Shown here: in pieces, positions 1 to 7,292 of the stretch
Layout of the letters: each line of letters starts with the position of its first letter
How positions within the stretch are numbered: position 1 is the stretch's first letter
Assembly (NCBI GenBank): GCA_021780395.1
Contig: JAJXYU010000094.1
Coordinates: forward strand, 1-19,641
Length of the DNA stretch: 19,641 nucleotides
Direction: 5' to 3'
DNA from: Pseudomonadota bacterium
GTDB taxonomy: Bacteria > Pseudomonadota > Gammaproteobacteria > Steroidobacterales > Steroidobacteraceae
Notes under the pieces: model-generated
What the model was told of the DNA's origin: nothing
Database searches by the model: none
Seen by the model: the letters and a program-made list of their open reading frames with translations, nothing else
Program-made: the position numbers and the translations under genes

Positions 1-440
1 AATGCGAACGCGCGATCGTAATACCCTCCGCCCATCCCGAGTCGATGCCCATGACGGTCGATCCCGACCAGGGGGACGACGACGAGGTTCAGCCACCGCG
101 CGCCGAGCGGCCGACCGGACCGCTGCGGCTCCGGGATCCCGTACGCACCCGGGCGCAGGCGCCCGGCGAGCGGATAGAAACGCAGTGCGCGCCGGCGCTG
201 GTTCGCGACCACCGGCAGGAACAGCCGGACTCCGCGCCGGCGCGCGCTCGCGATCAGCAGCGAGGGATCGATCTCGCTGTGCATCGGAACGTAGATCGCG
301 ACCGTCGAGCCCGCCGCGAAGCGATGCAATCGGGCGATCGCGCGGGCCGCCGCGCGTGAGCGGGTCGCGCGTTCATCGGGGGACAGTGCACGCCGTCGCG
401 CGCGCAATTCGGTGCGCAAGGCCGTTTTGCCGGTCTTCAT
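1..440 (-). CDS. fau: 5-formyltetrahydrofolate cyclo-ligase (partial, C-terminus beyond window)
   Basis: This enzyme (5,10-methenyl-THF synthetase, YgfA/Fau) converts 5-formyl-THF to 5,10-methenyl-THF with ATP in the cytoplasm and so returns stored folate to one-carbon metabolism. The minus strand reads open from an ATG at 440–438 for 146 codons and leaves the window still open. The Arg/Lys-rich N-terminus (MKTGKTALRTELRARRRALS), a strand ending VAIYVPMHSEIDP at about 47–59, and the family signature GHRLGMGGGYYDR at 131–143 (nucleotide-binding glycine loop) identify it. About 35–50 C-terminal residues should lie outside. No in-frame start exists just upstream, and only 23 bp separate it from the 6S RNA, as in the usual zapA–ssrS–fau order. 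It is probably co-transcribed with, or processed from, the 6S transcript. Confidence 0.93.
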   Translation of the reverse strand, partial: MKTGKTALRTELRARRRALSPDERATRSRAAARAIARLHRFAAGSTVAIYVPMHSEIDPSLLIASARRRGVRLFLPVVANQRRRALRFYPLAGRLRPGAYGIPEPQRSGRPLGARWLNLVVVPLVGIDRHGHRLGMGGGYYDRAFA

Positions 441-463
441 GATCTCGCGTTCTTGGGATGGAT

Positions 464-653
464 GGCGCCACCCGCCTGTGCCGTTTTGGACCGTTGCTCC
501 CGACCTGAGCAACAGGTGGGACCGACTGCGGCAATTAAGGCTTTCCGCTCGGGGCGGACTTGCACAATGTTGCCAGCAAGACTCAAGTCCCTGGGGTTTA
601 CAAATTAGGGTCGAGAGGTAACCCGATCCGCATCGAACACCGCAGGCGGCGCC
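464..653 (-). ncRNA. ssrS: 6S RNA
   Basis: 6S RNA binds sigma70-RNA polymerase by imitating an open promoter and represses transcription in stationary phase. It lies in the conserved place between zapA and fau, on their strand. On the minus strand the terminal stem forms between GGCGCC-GCCTG (653–643) and CAGGCGGGT-GGCGCC (478–464, with a small bulge). Just inside come GCGGTGTTCG (5' side) and GCGGAAAGCCTTAATTGCCG (3' side), which match the GAGATGTTCG and CGAGAAGCCTTAAAACTGCG elements of the E. coli molecule. A small hairpin, TTGCTC…GAGCAA, sits on the 3' arm. The length of about 190 nt fits the family (about 180–190). The ends are set from the closing stem and may be off by a few bases. I see no convincing promoter of its own, so it may be processed from the zapA transcript. 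Confidence 0.88.
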
Positions 654-681
654 AAACCTGAAACAATCGCAGAAGGGCGTC

Positions 682-996
682 TCAAAGCTCGAGCTGCTGG
701 CCCTTCTCCAATGCCGACTCTACCCGCTCGCGCAGGATACGCAAGCGTCCGCCGACCTCGGTCTCCAGGTGCGAGTCGCTTTGCCGCACCCGCAGCAGTT
801 CGTTCGCCATGTTCAAGGCCGCGATCACGGCGATCCGGTCGAGACCGACCACCTTGCCGCCATCGCGGATCTCGCGCATCCGTGCATTCAGGAATTCCGC
901 AGAATCCAGCAGCGCCGCGCGCTCCTCGGGCGGGCAGCTGATCTGATATTCCTTCTCCAGGATACGAACCGTGACCCGGGCCGGCGCGTCGTTCAT
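682..996 (-). CDS. zapA: cell division protein ZapA
   Basis: ZapA binds FtsZ and cross-links protofilaments in the Z-ring. The predicted protein has 104 residues, typical for gammaproteobacterial ZapA. The N-terminal half has the expected fold residues (VTVRILEKEYQISCPPEE, then LLDSAEFLNARMREIRDGGK and GLDRIAVIAALNMANELL at about 51–68). The C-terminal half is a charged helix suited to the ZapA dimer/tetramer coiled coil. The start at 996 overlaps the stop of the upstream coiled-coil gene by 4 nt (ATGA), which suggests translational coupling. A GGA sits 8 nt before the ATG. The 6S RNA begins about 30 nt after the stop. An upstream extension of the open frame to 1260 runs through the neighbouring gene and is not used. 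Confidence 0.94.
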   Translation of the reverse strand: MNDAPARVTVRILEKEYQISCPPEERAALLDSAEFLNARMREIRDGGKVVGLDRIAVIAALNMANELLRVRQSDSHLETEVGGRLRILRERVESALEKGQQLEL

Positions 997-1223
997 TGCT
1001 GTTCCATCGATTTCAGCCGTCCGATCATCGCTTCCACCCGGGCGCGTACCTGCTCGTTCTTCTGCAGCAGGTTCGCGCGCTCGCTGGTGAGCGCTTCCTG
1101 ACGCTGGCGCAACGCACGGTTCTCCTCCTTGATCTGGCCGACGGTCGTGATCAAGTCGTCCAAGCGCTTCTCGAGCCGCTTGAGCTCGAGTTCGACGGCG
1201 GATTTCGCTGCGGGATCGCCCAT
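993..1223 (-). CDS. TIGR02449-type small coiled-coil protein (ZapB-like)
   Basis: A 76-residue protein, nearly all charged helix: after MGDPAAKSAV it continues with ELELKRLEKRLDDLITTVGQ and on to residue 76 with heptad-like spacing, a classic coiled coil. Size, composition and position directly upstream of zapA match the TIGR02449 family of gammaproteobacteria (the gene before zapA in Pseudomonas). ZapB in E. coli is a similarly small coiled coil that binds ZapA, so a role as a ZapA partner at the divisome is plausible, but this is inference from size and location. Its stop overlaps the zapA start. The ATG at 1223 is preceded by a strong-looking promoter whose predicted transcript begins about 2 nt before the ATG, and there is no Shine–Dalgarno sequence. 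Confidence 0.85.
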   Translation of the reverse strand: MGDPAAKSAVELELKRLEKRLDDLITTVGQIKEENRALRQRQEALTSERANLLQKNEQVRARVEAMIGRLKSMEQQ

Positions 1224-1231
1224 GGGACGGG

Positions 1232-1260
1232 AATATAGAGCCCAGCCCACCGCATTGCAA
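1232..1260 (-). promoter_or_regulatory. sigma70-type promoter of the coiled-coil–zapA–6S–fau unit
   Basis: On the minus strand TTGCAA (1260–1255) is separated by exactly 17 bp from TATATT (1237–1232). Both are close to the -35 and -10 consensus, which is rare in such GC-rich DNA. The predicted start of transcription is near 1225, two bases before the ATG at 1223, so the mRNA would be nearly leaderless. TTGCAA is a palindrome, but on the plus strand it lies 23 bp from the ygfB -10-like box, too far for a normal promoter. Confidence 0.65.
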
Positions 1261-1283
1261 AGGGCGCCGCGCGGGCCATGGGG

Positions 1284-1289
1284 TATCAT
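1284..1289 (+). promoter_or_regulatory. possible -10 box of ygfB
   Basis: TATCAT at 1284–1289 resembles a -10 element and would place the transcript start at 1296, the A of the ygfB ATG, giving a leaderless message. No good -35 hexamer is visible at 16–18 bp spacing, so the call is tentative. It argues against the in-frame ATG at 1278, which would lie upstream of the transcript start. Confidence 0.35.
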
Positions 1290-1295
1290 GCCGGC

Positions 1296-1859
1296 ATGAT
1301 CTCGGACATCCGGTTCAAAGACTTCGAGGACGTTCTCGCGGCCGCCGGCAGTCACGCGGACGCCGCCGAGGCCCACGGGTCCTTGTGCGGCGCATTGTGC
1401 GCGACCTCGCCGTACCGGATCGAGGACTGGGTCAACGAGATCCTGCCGGACCGCTCGTCCCTGTCGCCGGAGGACGTCGCGATGATCGAGCGGGTATTCA
1501 GCGCGACCGCGGCGGCGTTCGGCGACCAGGGGATGGCGTTCGCGCCGCTGCTGCCCGACGACGAGCAGCCGTTGACGGGCCGGACGAACGCCCTGGCGCT
1601 GTGGTGCACCGGCTTCCTGTATGGGCTCGGCGCCGGCCGGATCGCCGACCTCGATGCCTTGTCCGGCCACGTCGGCGAAATCGTCCGCGACTTCAGCGAG
1701 ATCGCCCGCGCGAGCGGTGAGGATGCCGACGGCGACGAGGCGAACGAGCAGGCATACGCGGAACTGGTCGAATTCATTCGCGTGGCGGCGCAGGTGGTGT
1801 TCGAGGAGTTGCATCCGCTGCGGGCGCAGGTGTTCTCGCCGAGCCGGAAGTTGCACTGA
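1296..1859 (+). CDS. ygfB: UPF0149 family protein YgfB
   Basis: A 187-residue member of the UPF0149/YgfB-YecA family. Recognisable features are AHGSLCG at about 26–32, the conserved stretch LLPDDEQPLTGRTNALALWC with GFLYGLG following it (about 84–111), an acidic linker (SGEDADGDEANEQ), and a C-terminal helix YAELVEFIRVAAQVVFEEL. The protein is all-helical and cytoplasmic. Its biochemical function is not settled; in Pseudomonas it has been linked to control of cell-wall amidase expression. I chose the ATG at 1296 because the family begins at the segment MISDIRFKDF; the earlier ATG at 1278 adds six unlikely residues. The gene is divergent from the zapA unit and lies 17 bp before pepP, with which it probably forms an operon. 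Confidence 0.9.
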   Translation: MISDIRFKDFEDVLAAAGSHADAAEAHGSLCGALCATSPYRIEDWVNEILPDRSSLSPEDVAMIERVFSATAAAFGDQGMAFAPLLPDDEQPLTGRTNALALWCTGFLYGLGAGRIADLDALSGHVGEIVRDFSEIARASGEDADGDEANEQAYAELVEFIRVAAQVVFEELHPLRAQVFSPSRKLH

Positions 1860-1876
1860 GCACGGCGGATTCAGGC

Positions 1877-3178
1877 GTGGACCGTAAGGAATTCGGCCGC
1901 CGACGCGCGCACTTGATGCGGTCGCTCGGCCGCGACGCGATCGCGATCCTGCCGGCCGCGCCGGTGCGAACCCGCAACGGCGACATCGAGTATGCCTACC
2001 GGCAGGACAGCTATTTCCATTACCTCACGGGCTTTCCGGAACCCGACGCGGTCGCGGTGTTCGCGCCGGGTCGAGCGCAGGGCGAGTACCTGCTGTTCGT
2101 GCGCGAGCGCGACCGTGAACGCGAGGACTGGGATGGGCCGCGCGCCGGCCCGGAAGGCGCGGTCGAGCGTTACGGTGCGGACGACGCGTTTCCGATCGCC
2201 GACATCGACGAGATCCTCTTCGGCCTGATGGAAGGGCGGCCGAAGATCCACTACACGATGGGCATCAACGAAGAATTCGATCCGCGCGTCCTCGGCTGGG
2301 TCAACGCGCTGCGGGTCGAAGCGCGCCATGGGACCTGCGCGCCGCAGGAGATCGCCGCGCTGTCGCATCTGATCGACGACCTGCGCCTGGTCAAGAGTCG
2401 CGCGGAACTCGCCACGCTGCGCCGGGCGGCCGAGATCACGGTCGGTGCGCACCGGCGCGCGATGCGCTTCGCGCGCCCGGGCGTCACCGAGTACGAGGTT
2501 GCCGCGGAACTCGCGCACGAATTCCAGCGACACAACGCCCAACATGCCTACCACCCCGTGATCGGCGGCGGCGCGAACGCCTGTATCCTGCACTACCGGA
2601 GCAACGACCAGGTGCTGCGCGACGGGGATCTGCTGCTGATCGACGCCGGTTGCGAATTCGACTGCTACGCGTCCGACGTCACGCGCACGTTTCCGGTCGG
2701 CGGGCGATTCACGGCGGCGCAGCGCGCGGTGTACGAGGTCGTGCTGCGCGCGCAGGCGGCGGCGATCGACAAGGCGCGTCCCGGAAACGACTGGAACGAC
2801 CCCCACGAGGCCGCGGTTCGCTCGATCACGCACGGCCTCGTCGAGATCGGTTTGCTGAAGGGGCGTCCGGCCCGGCTGATCAAGGAAGGCGCGTATCGGG
2901 AGTTCTTCGGGCACCGCACCGGGCATTGGCTCGGCCTCGACGTTCACGACGTCGGGGACTACAAGGTTGACGGCGAATGGCGCCAGCTGGAACCTGGGAT
3001 GGTCATCACGGTCGAACCGGGAATCTACGTGCGCCCGTCCCCGCGGGTCCCGAAGGAATTCTGGAACGTCGGGGTGCGCATCGAGGACGACCTGTGGATC
3101 GGCGCGGAGGGCCCCGAGGTGCTGACGGGGGCCCTCGAGAAGGACCCCGACGCCGTGGAGCGCTTGGTGCAATCGTGA
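1877..3178 (+). CDS. pepP: Xaa-Pro aminopeptidase (aminopeptidase P)
   Basis: PepP removes an N-terminal residue that precedes proline, using two manganese ions, in the cytoplasm. The 433-residue product has the N-terminal aminopeptidase P domain (about 1–165, with YRQDSYFHYLTGFPEPDAV at 41–59) and the C-terminal pita-bread domain. The five metal ligands are visible: D256 (LLLIDAG), D267 (ASDVTRTF), H350 (RTGHWLGLDVHD), E380 (VITVEPGIY) and E403 (GVRIEDDL). H357 matches the second active-site histidine. The length agrees with E. coli PepP (441). Translation starts at GTG 1877, with AGG a few bases upstream and 17 bp after ygfB. The stop overlaps the ubiH start (GTGA). Confidence 0.96.
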   Translation: MDRKEFGRRRAHLMRSLGRDAIAILPAAPVRTRNGDIEYAYRQDSYFHYLTGFPEPDAVAVFAPGRAQGEYLLFVRERDREREDWDGPRAGPEGAVERYGADDAFPIADIDEILFGLMEGRPKIHYTMGINEEFDPRVLGWVNALRVEARHGTCAPQEIAALSHLIDDLRLVKSRAELATLRRAAEITVGAHRRAMRFARPGVTEYEVAAELAHEFQRHNAQHAYHPVIGGGANACILHYRSNDQVLRDGDLLLIDAGCEFDCYASDVTRTFPVGGRFTAAQRAVYEVVLRAQAAAIDKARPGNDWNDPHEAAVRSITHGLVEIGLLKGRPARLIKEGAYREFFGHRTGHWLGLDVHDVGDYKVDGEWRQLEPGMVITVEPGIYVRPSPRVPKEFWNVGVRIEDDLWIGAEGPEVLTGALEKDPDAVERLVQS

Positions 3179-4404
3179 CCCGCAAAGTCGATATCGCGAT
3201 CGTCGGCGGAGGCATGGTCGGCGCGAGTCTCGCGGCCGCGCTGCGGCCGCTCGAGCTGTCCGTCGCCGTGATCGAGGCGGTGCCGTACGACGGCGCCGCA
3301 CAGCCGAGCTTCGACGAGCGCACGACCGCGCTGTCGAACGGCAGCCGGCGGATCCTCGAGGCGATCGGCGTCTGGGCCGACGTCGAGGCGGCGGCGATGC
3401 CGATTCGCAAGATCCACGTCTCGGATCGGGGCCGGTTCGGTTTCGCGCGCATCGACTCCGGCGAACTCGGTCTCGCCGCGCTCGGCTACGTCGTGCCGAA
3501 CCGTGCGCTCGGCGCGGCCTTGTGGCAAGCGATCCAGCGGGAACCGTCCCCGCAGGTGTATTGCCCCGCGCGACTCGACACCGTGGTCTGCGAGCCCGAT
3601 GCGGTCGCGTTGCGGGTCGAGACCGCCGACGGCACACCGACATCGCTCGAGGCGCAGCTCGTGGTCGCGGCCGACGGCGCGCACTCGGTCGTGCGGCAGG
3701 CGGCCGGTATCGGCATGGAGACTCGCGACTACGATCAGAGCGCGATCATCACCACCGTGCTGCCGCAGCGCTACCATGAGCAGGTCGCGTACGAACGCTT
3801 CACCGAGTCGGGCCCACTCGCGCTGTTGCCGCTCGCCGACGGGCGCTGCACGCTGGTGCTGACCGTGCGACGCGCCGACGTCGACTCGATGCTCGGCGCG
3901 TCCGACGCCGAGTTCCTCCGGGAGGTCCAGGATCGGTTCGGATTCCGTCTCGGCCGCTTCCTCCAGGTGGGTCGTCGCGTCGTCTATCCGCTCGCGCTCA
4001 CGCAGGCGCGTGCGACCAGCGGCCTGCGCTGCGCGATCGTCGGCAACGCCGCGCAGAGCCTGCATCCGGTCGCCGGCATGGGATTCAACCTCGGTCTGCG
4101 CGACGTCGCCACCCTCGCCGAACTCGTCGCGCAACGGCGAGGCGTGGACCGCCGCGACGTCGGCGCGGCCGATCTCCTCGCGAGCTACGATGCGTGGCGG
4201 CGCAGCGACCGCCGCGCGATCACCTGGTTCACCGACGGCCTCGTGCGGGTATTCGCGAACCCCTCGCCATTCGTTCGCCAGGGGCGCAATCTCGGTCTGC
4301 TGGCCTTCGACCTGCTGCCGCCGGCGAAGCGCGCGCTGTCCGCGCTCAGTACCGGCGCGCTCGGCCGGGTACCGAAGCTCGCGCGCGGGGTCGGGCTGCG
4401 ATGA
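3175..4404 (+). CDS. ubiH: 2-octaprenyl-6-methoxyphenol hydroxylase UbiH
   Basis: An FAD-dependent monooxygenase of the UbiH/COQ6 family that hydroxylates the ring in ubiquinone biosynthesis, at the cytoplasmic face of the membrane. The 409-residue product has the dinucleotide fold IVGGGMVGASLAAAL at 9–23, ERTTALSNGS at 48–57, the DG motif AADGAHSVVRQAAG at about 166–178, and the second FAD motif IVGNAAQSLHPVAGMGFNLG at 288–307. GNAAQ in place of GDAAH is characteristic of UbiH as opposed to UbiI/UbiF. The start is GTG 3175, inside the end of pepP (4-nt overlap). An open frame extends further upstream only as an overlap of pepP. The stop overlaps the next hydroxylase (ATGA), so these genes are translationally coupled. 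Confidence 0.94.
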   Translation: MTRKVDIAIVGGGMVGASLAAALRPLELSVAVIEAVPYDGAAQPSFDERTTALSNGSRRILEAIGVWADVEAAAMPIRKIHVSDRGRFGFARIDSGELGLAALGYVVPNRALGAALWQAIQREPSPQVYCPARLDTVVCEPDAVALRVETADGTPTSLEAQLVVAADGAHSVVRQAAGIGMETRDYDQSAIITTVLPQRYHEQVAYERFTESGPLALLPLADGRCTLVLTVRRADVDSMLGASDAEFLREVQDRFGFRLGRFLQVGRRVVYPLALTQARATSGLRCAIVGNAAQSLHPVAGMGFNLGLRDVATLAELVAQRRGVDRRDVGAADLLASYDAWRRSDRRAITWFTDGLVRVFANPSPFVRQGRNLGLLAFDLLPPAKRALSALSTGALGRVPKLARGVGLR

Positions 4405-5660
4405 GGCTCGAGTTCGACGTTGCGATCGTCGGCGCGGGACCGGTCGGATCGGTGCTCGCGGCGCTGCTCGTCACGAGGCGCGTGTGCGCGCCCGGACGGA
4501 TCGCGCTGATCGATCCGCAGCTCGCCCGCGATGGCGACGGCGCCGACTGGGACCTGCGGGTCTTCGCGATCAACCGCGCCTCGCAACGGCTGCTCGCGGC
4601 GAGCGGCGTCTGGGCACGGCTGCCGCGCTCGCGGATCAACCCCTACGAGCGTCTGTGCGTCTGGGACGCGACCGGGTCGGCCGCAGGCGCGGGATCGCTG
4701 ACGTTCGATTGTGCGGAGATCGGCGAACCGGACCTCGGCAGCATCGTCGACGGACGCTCCCTGAAGTGGCACGCGCTGCAGGCCGCGCGCGCGCTCGGCG
4801 TCGTCGTCGTCGAGGCCGACGTGCGCGCGGTGTCGATCGAGGAGACCGCGGCGCGCATTCGGCTCGGCGACGGACGCGACCTGTCGGCCGGGCTCGTCGC
4901 GGTCGCCGACGGATCGGAGTCGCCGACACGGCAACGCCTCGGGATCGGCACCGCCGGGCACAGTTACGCGTCGGACGCGCTGATCGCGCACGTCACGACC
5001 TCGGTCGCCCACCAGGACTCGGCGTGGCAGCGGTTCCTGCCGACCGGACCGCTCGCGTTCCTGCCGCTCAGCGACGGACGTTCCTCGATCGTCTGGAGCC
5101 TGGTCCGCGACGAAGCCGACCGACTGTGCGGGCTCGATCCGACGTCGTTCGGCGAAGCGCTGGAGGTGGCGAGTGCGGGCGTGCTCGGCAAGACGCGGCT
5201 CGACACCGGCCTCGGCCGCTATCCGCTGCGGCTGCGCACCGCCGAGCAGTTCGTTCGCGAGCGCGTCGCGCTGGTCGGTGATGCCGCGCACGCGGTGCAT
5301 CCGCTCGCCGGGCAGGGATTGAACCTCGGGCTGCTCGATTGCGGGGCGCTGGTCGCCGTGCTGGAGGCCGCCGCGGATCCGCGCACGTTCGGCGATCGGC
5401 GCGTGCTGCGGCGCTACGAACGCTGGCGCAAGAGCGAGGTACTGCCCGCGGCCGCCGGGTTCGATGCGTTCGACCGGTTGTTCTCGAACGCCGATCCGGT
5501 GCTCGCGGCGCTACGCTCCACCGGGCTCGGGCTGGTCGCGCGGGCACCGTTCGCGAAACGCTGGTTCGCCGCGCAGGCGCTCGGCACGGCCGGCGATCTT
5601 CCGCCGTTCATCGCCGCCCGAGACGACATCACAGGCGATCGATCTTCGCCGCGCAGATGA
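4401..5660 (+). CDS. ubiI: UbiI/UbiF-type FAD-dependent ubiquinone hydroxylase (VisC family)
   Basis: The second flavin hydroxylase of the UbiH/UbiF/VisC/COQ6 family, 419 residues. The FAD-binding loop VAIVGAGPVGSVLAALL lies at 7–23, FAINRASQRLL at 55–65, the DG region VADGSESPTRQRLGI at about 168–182, and the second FAD motif LVGDAAHAVHPLAGQGLNLG at 291–310. GDAAH rather than GNAAQ separates it from UbiH. Position after pepP–ubiH matches visC/ubiI in Pseudomonas and E. coli, so C5-hydroxylation is the most likely step, but UbiF-type or broader specificity cannot be excluded from sequence. The start ATG overlaps the ubiH stop. The 3' end overlaps the convergent dehydratase gene by 32 bp (5629–5660), where the protein tail (TGDRSSPRR) is not conserved. 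Confidence 0.88.
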   Translation: MRLEFDVAIVGAGPVGSVLAALLVTRRVCAPGRIALIDPQLARDGDGADWDLRVFAINRASQRLLAASGVWARLPRSRINPYERLCVWDATGSAAGAGSLTFDCAEIGEPDLGSIVDGRSLKWHALQAARALGVVVVEADVRAVSIEETAARIRLGDGRDLSAGLVAVADGSESPTRQRLGIGTAGHSYASDALIAHVTTSVAHQDSAWQRFLPTGPLAFLPLSDGRSSIVWSLVRDEADRLCGLDPTSFGEALEVASAGVLGKTRLDTGLGRYPLRLRTAEQFVRERVALVGDAAHAVHPLAGQGLNLGLLDCGALVAVLEAAADPRTFGDRRVLRRYERWRKSEVLPAAAGFDAFDRLFSNADPVLAALRSTGLGLVARAPFAKRWFAAQALGTAGDLPPFIAARDDITGDRSSPRR

Positions 5661-5976
5661 AATCGTTCACGGACAGGCCGCGGATCGAGTGGGTCCGGTA
5701 GCGGACCCTGCACCGATCGTAGCCGACCTCGAGATCCGGGTGGTGATCCTCGGTGTTCGCGACGTGCGCGATCGCGTTCACGAAGCTCATCGTCCGGTAG
5801 AAGTCGCGAAACCGGAACGAGCGGACGATGCCCTTCGCCTCGTCGTCGAGGGTCCAGTCGCGATGCAGGCGGGCGAGCAGCGCCTCGGCATGCGCGCGCG
5901 ACAAGGGTTCGACACCGCCTTCGCAGGGCGCGCACCGGCGATCGGACAGTTCGACGGCGTCGTCGCGCTCGCTCAT
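5629..5976 (-). CDS. 4a-hydroxytetrahydrobiopterin dehydratase (pterin-4a-carbinolamine dehydratase, PCD/DCoH)
   Basis: PCD dehydrates 4a-hydroxytetrahydropterin, recycling the cofactor of aromatic amino acid hydroxylases or clearing oxidised pterins. The 115-residue product carries the family core: [20 protein letters not shown] at 41–60, [20 protein letters not shown] at 64–83 with the active-site pair H78/H79, and [20 protein letters not shown] with the third histidine H96. The N-terminal 20 residues include a CxxC (C15, C18) whose meaning is unknown. No phenylalanine hydroxylase gene is in the window. The ATG at 5976 overlaps the ispG stop by 4 nt, so it is the distal gene of an ispG operon. 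Its own stop lies inside the end of the convergent ubi gene. Confidence 0.9.
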   Translation of the reverse strand: MSERDDAVELSDRRCAPCEGGVEPLSRAHAEALLARLHRDWTLDDEAKGIVRSFRFRDFYRTMSFVNAIAHVANTEDHHPDLEVGYDRCRVRYRTHSIRGLSVNDFICAAKIDRL

Positions 5977-7193
5977 CCGGTCTTCCGGGCGAAACGCCGC
6001 TCGACGTAGCGCTCGACGAGGTCCTGGAACTCCTCGGCGATCCGTTGTCCTTTCAACGTCACGGTCTTCTCGCCATCTTCGTACACCGGCGCGACCGGTA
6101 CCTCGCCCGTGCCGGGGAGGCTGATGCCGATGTTCGCGTGCTTGCTCTCGCCCGGGCCGTTGACGACGCAGCCCATCACCGCGACCGTCATGTCCTCGAC
6201 CCCGACGCGCTCCTTGCGCCATTGCGGCATCCGATGCCGCAGGTGGCTCTGGATCTTCTGCGCGAGCTCCTGGAAGTAGGTGCTCGTCGTGCGTCCGCAG
6301 CCGGGACACGCGACGACCATCGGCGTGAACGCGCGCAAACCCATCGTCTGCAAGATCTCCTGCGCGACGATCACTTCCTGGGATCGATCGCCGCCGGGTT
6401 CCGGGGTCAGCGACACACGGATCGTGTCGCCGATGCCGTCCTGCAGCAAGACGCCGATCCCGGCGGTCGACGCGACGATGCCCTTGCTGCCCATTCCCGC
6501 CTCGGTCAGTCCGAGGTGCAGTGGATAATCGCAGCGCTTCGCGAGCATCCGATACACGACGATCAGATCCTGCACGCCGCTGACCTTCGCGCTGATCACG
6601 ATCCGGTCGCCGGGCAATCCCAGCGCTTCGGCCCGCTCGGCACTCGTGAGCGCCGATACGACGATCGCCTCGCGCATCACGTCGAGCGCTGCGCGCGGCG
6701 TTGCCTGCCGCGAGTTCTCGTCCATCATCCGCGTGAGCAGATCCTGATCGAGGCTCCCCCAGTTCACGCCGATCCGCACCGGCTTCCCGTACCGGCACGC
6801 GACCTCGATCATCTCGGCGAACTGCGGATCGCGCTTGCTGCCCCGGCCGACGTTGCCCGGATTGATCCGCAGCTTCGAGAGCGCCTCGGCGCAGGCGGGG
6901 TGCGCCTTGAGCAATCGATGGCCGTTGAAGTGGAAGTCGCCGACCAGCGGCACCGCGATTCCCTGCGCGTCCAGCCGCTCACGGATCCGCGGTACGGCCG
7001 CGGCGGCCGCTTCGTTGTTCACCGTGACGCGGACGATCTCCGAGCCGGCGCGGGCGAGCAGGGCCACCTGCGCGACGGTCGCCTCGACATCGGCGGTATC
7101 GGTATTGGTCATCGACTGTACGACGATCGGGGCGCTGCTGCCGATGGTCACGGAGCCGACTTTGACGCTGCGGGAGTGTCTGCGCGCGATCAT
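5973..7193 (-). CDS. ispG: 4-hydroxy-3-methylbut-2-en-1-yl diphosphate synthase (flavodoxin)
   Basis: IspG carries out the next-to-last step of the MEP pathway: it reduces MEcPP to HMBPP with a [4Fe-4S] cluster, feeding isoprenoids including the ubiquinone side chain. The 406-residue product starts [20 protein letters not shown] with [12 protein letters not shown] following (TIM-barrel start). Further markers are LRINPGNVG at 108–116, IGVNWGSLD at 141–149 and HLGLTEAG at about 226–233. The cluster ligands are C296 and C299 (ACPGCGRT), C342 ([11 protein letters not shown]) and E349. It is the compact proteobacterial form with no inserted domain. A -10-like TAGAAT lies 42–47 bp upstream on the same strand. 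The stop overlaps the dehydratase start. Confidence 0.96.
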   Translation of the reverse strand: MIARRHSRSVKVGSVTIGSSAPIVVQSMTNTDTADVEATVAQVALLARAGSEIVRVTVNNEAAAAAVPRIRERLDAQGIAVPLVGDFHFNGHRLLKAHPACAEALSKLRINPGNVGRGSKRDPQFAEMIEVACRYGKPVRIGVNWGSLDQDLLTRMMDENSRQATPRAALDVMREAIVVSALTSAERAEALGLPGDRIVISAKVSGVQDLIVVYRMLAKRCDYPLHLGLTEAGMGSKGIVASTAGIGVLLQDGIGDTIRVSLTPEPGGDRSQEVIVAQEILQTMGLRAFTPMVVACPGCGRTTSTYFQELAQKIQSHLRHRMPQWRKERVGVEDMTVAVMGCVVNGPGESKHANIGISLPGTGEVPVAPVYEDGEKTVTLKGQRIAEEFQDLVERYVERRFARKTG

Positions 7194-7234
7194 GTCCGAG
7201 TGGTTCGATCCAGGGCGAGCTTGCCCCGCCGCCT

Positions 7235-7240
7235 ATTCTA
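7235..7240 (-). promoter_or_regulatory. possible -10 box of ispG
   Basis: The minus strand reads TAGAAT at 7240–7235 in the 99-bp gap between ispG and the divergent SUI1 gene. It would give a transcript start near 7228 and a leader of about 35 nt before the ATG at 7193. No strong -35 hexamer is seen at 17 bp. Confidence 0.4.
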
Positions 7241-7257
7241 GCGCGCCGCGTTTCGGT

Positions 7258-7285
7258 ATGACGGCGAACCGTTACGCGGCATAAT
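7258..7285 (+). promoter_or_regulatory. possible promoter of the SUI1/YciH gene
   Basis: ATGACG (7258–7263; 4 of 6 matches to TTGACA) and CATAAT (7280–7285; 5 of 6 to TATAAT) are 16 bp apart. The predicted transcript start is near 7292, one base before the ATG at 7293. The earlier in-frame ATG at 7284 lies inside the -10 box and so cannot be the start if this promoter is used. Confidence 0.45.
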
Positions 7286-7292
7286 GCGCCCG

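Noticed and set aside
1..442. Open frames on the plus strand at the left edge
   Set aside because: Arg-rich products without motifs; the minus strand encodes the clear MGGGYYDR signature of 5-formyl-THF cyclo-ligase.
412..621. A 69-codon plus-strand frame across the fau–zapA gap
   Set aside because: It is antisense to the 6S RNA, whose stem and conserved strands explain the region.
1278..1295. Earlier ATG for ygfB
   Set aside because: It would add six residues not typical of the family and lies upstream of the transcript start predicted from TATCAT.
1871..3643. A 590-codon minus-strand frame opposite pepP and ubiH
   Set aside because: The plus-strand frames hold complete metal-binding and FAD motifs; the antisense product has none.
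3175..5660. Two adjacent flavin hydroxylases as a recent duplication
   Set aside because: They carry different family signatures (GNAAQ versus GDAAH) and match the old ubiH–ubiI pair of many gammaproteobacteria.
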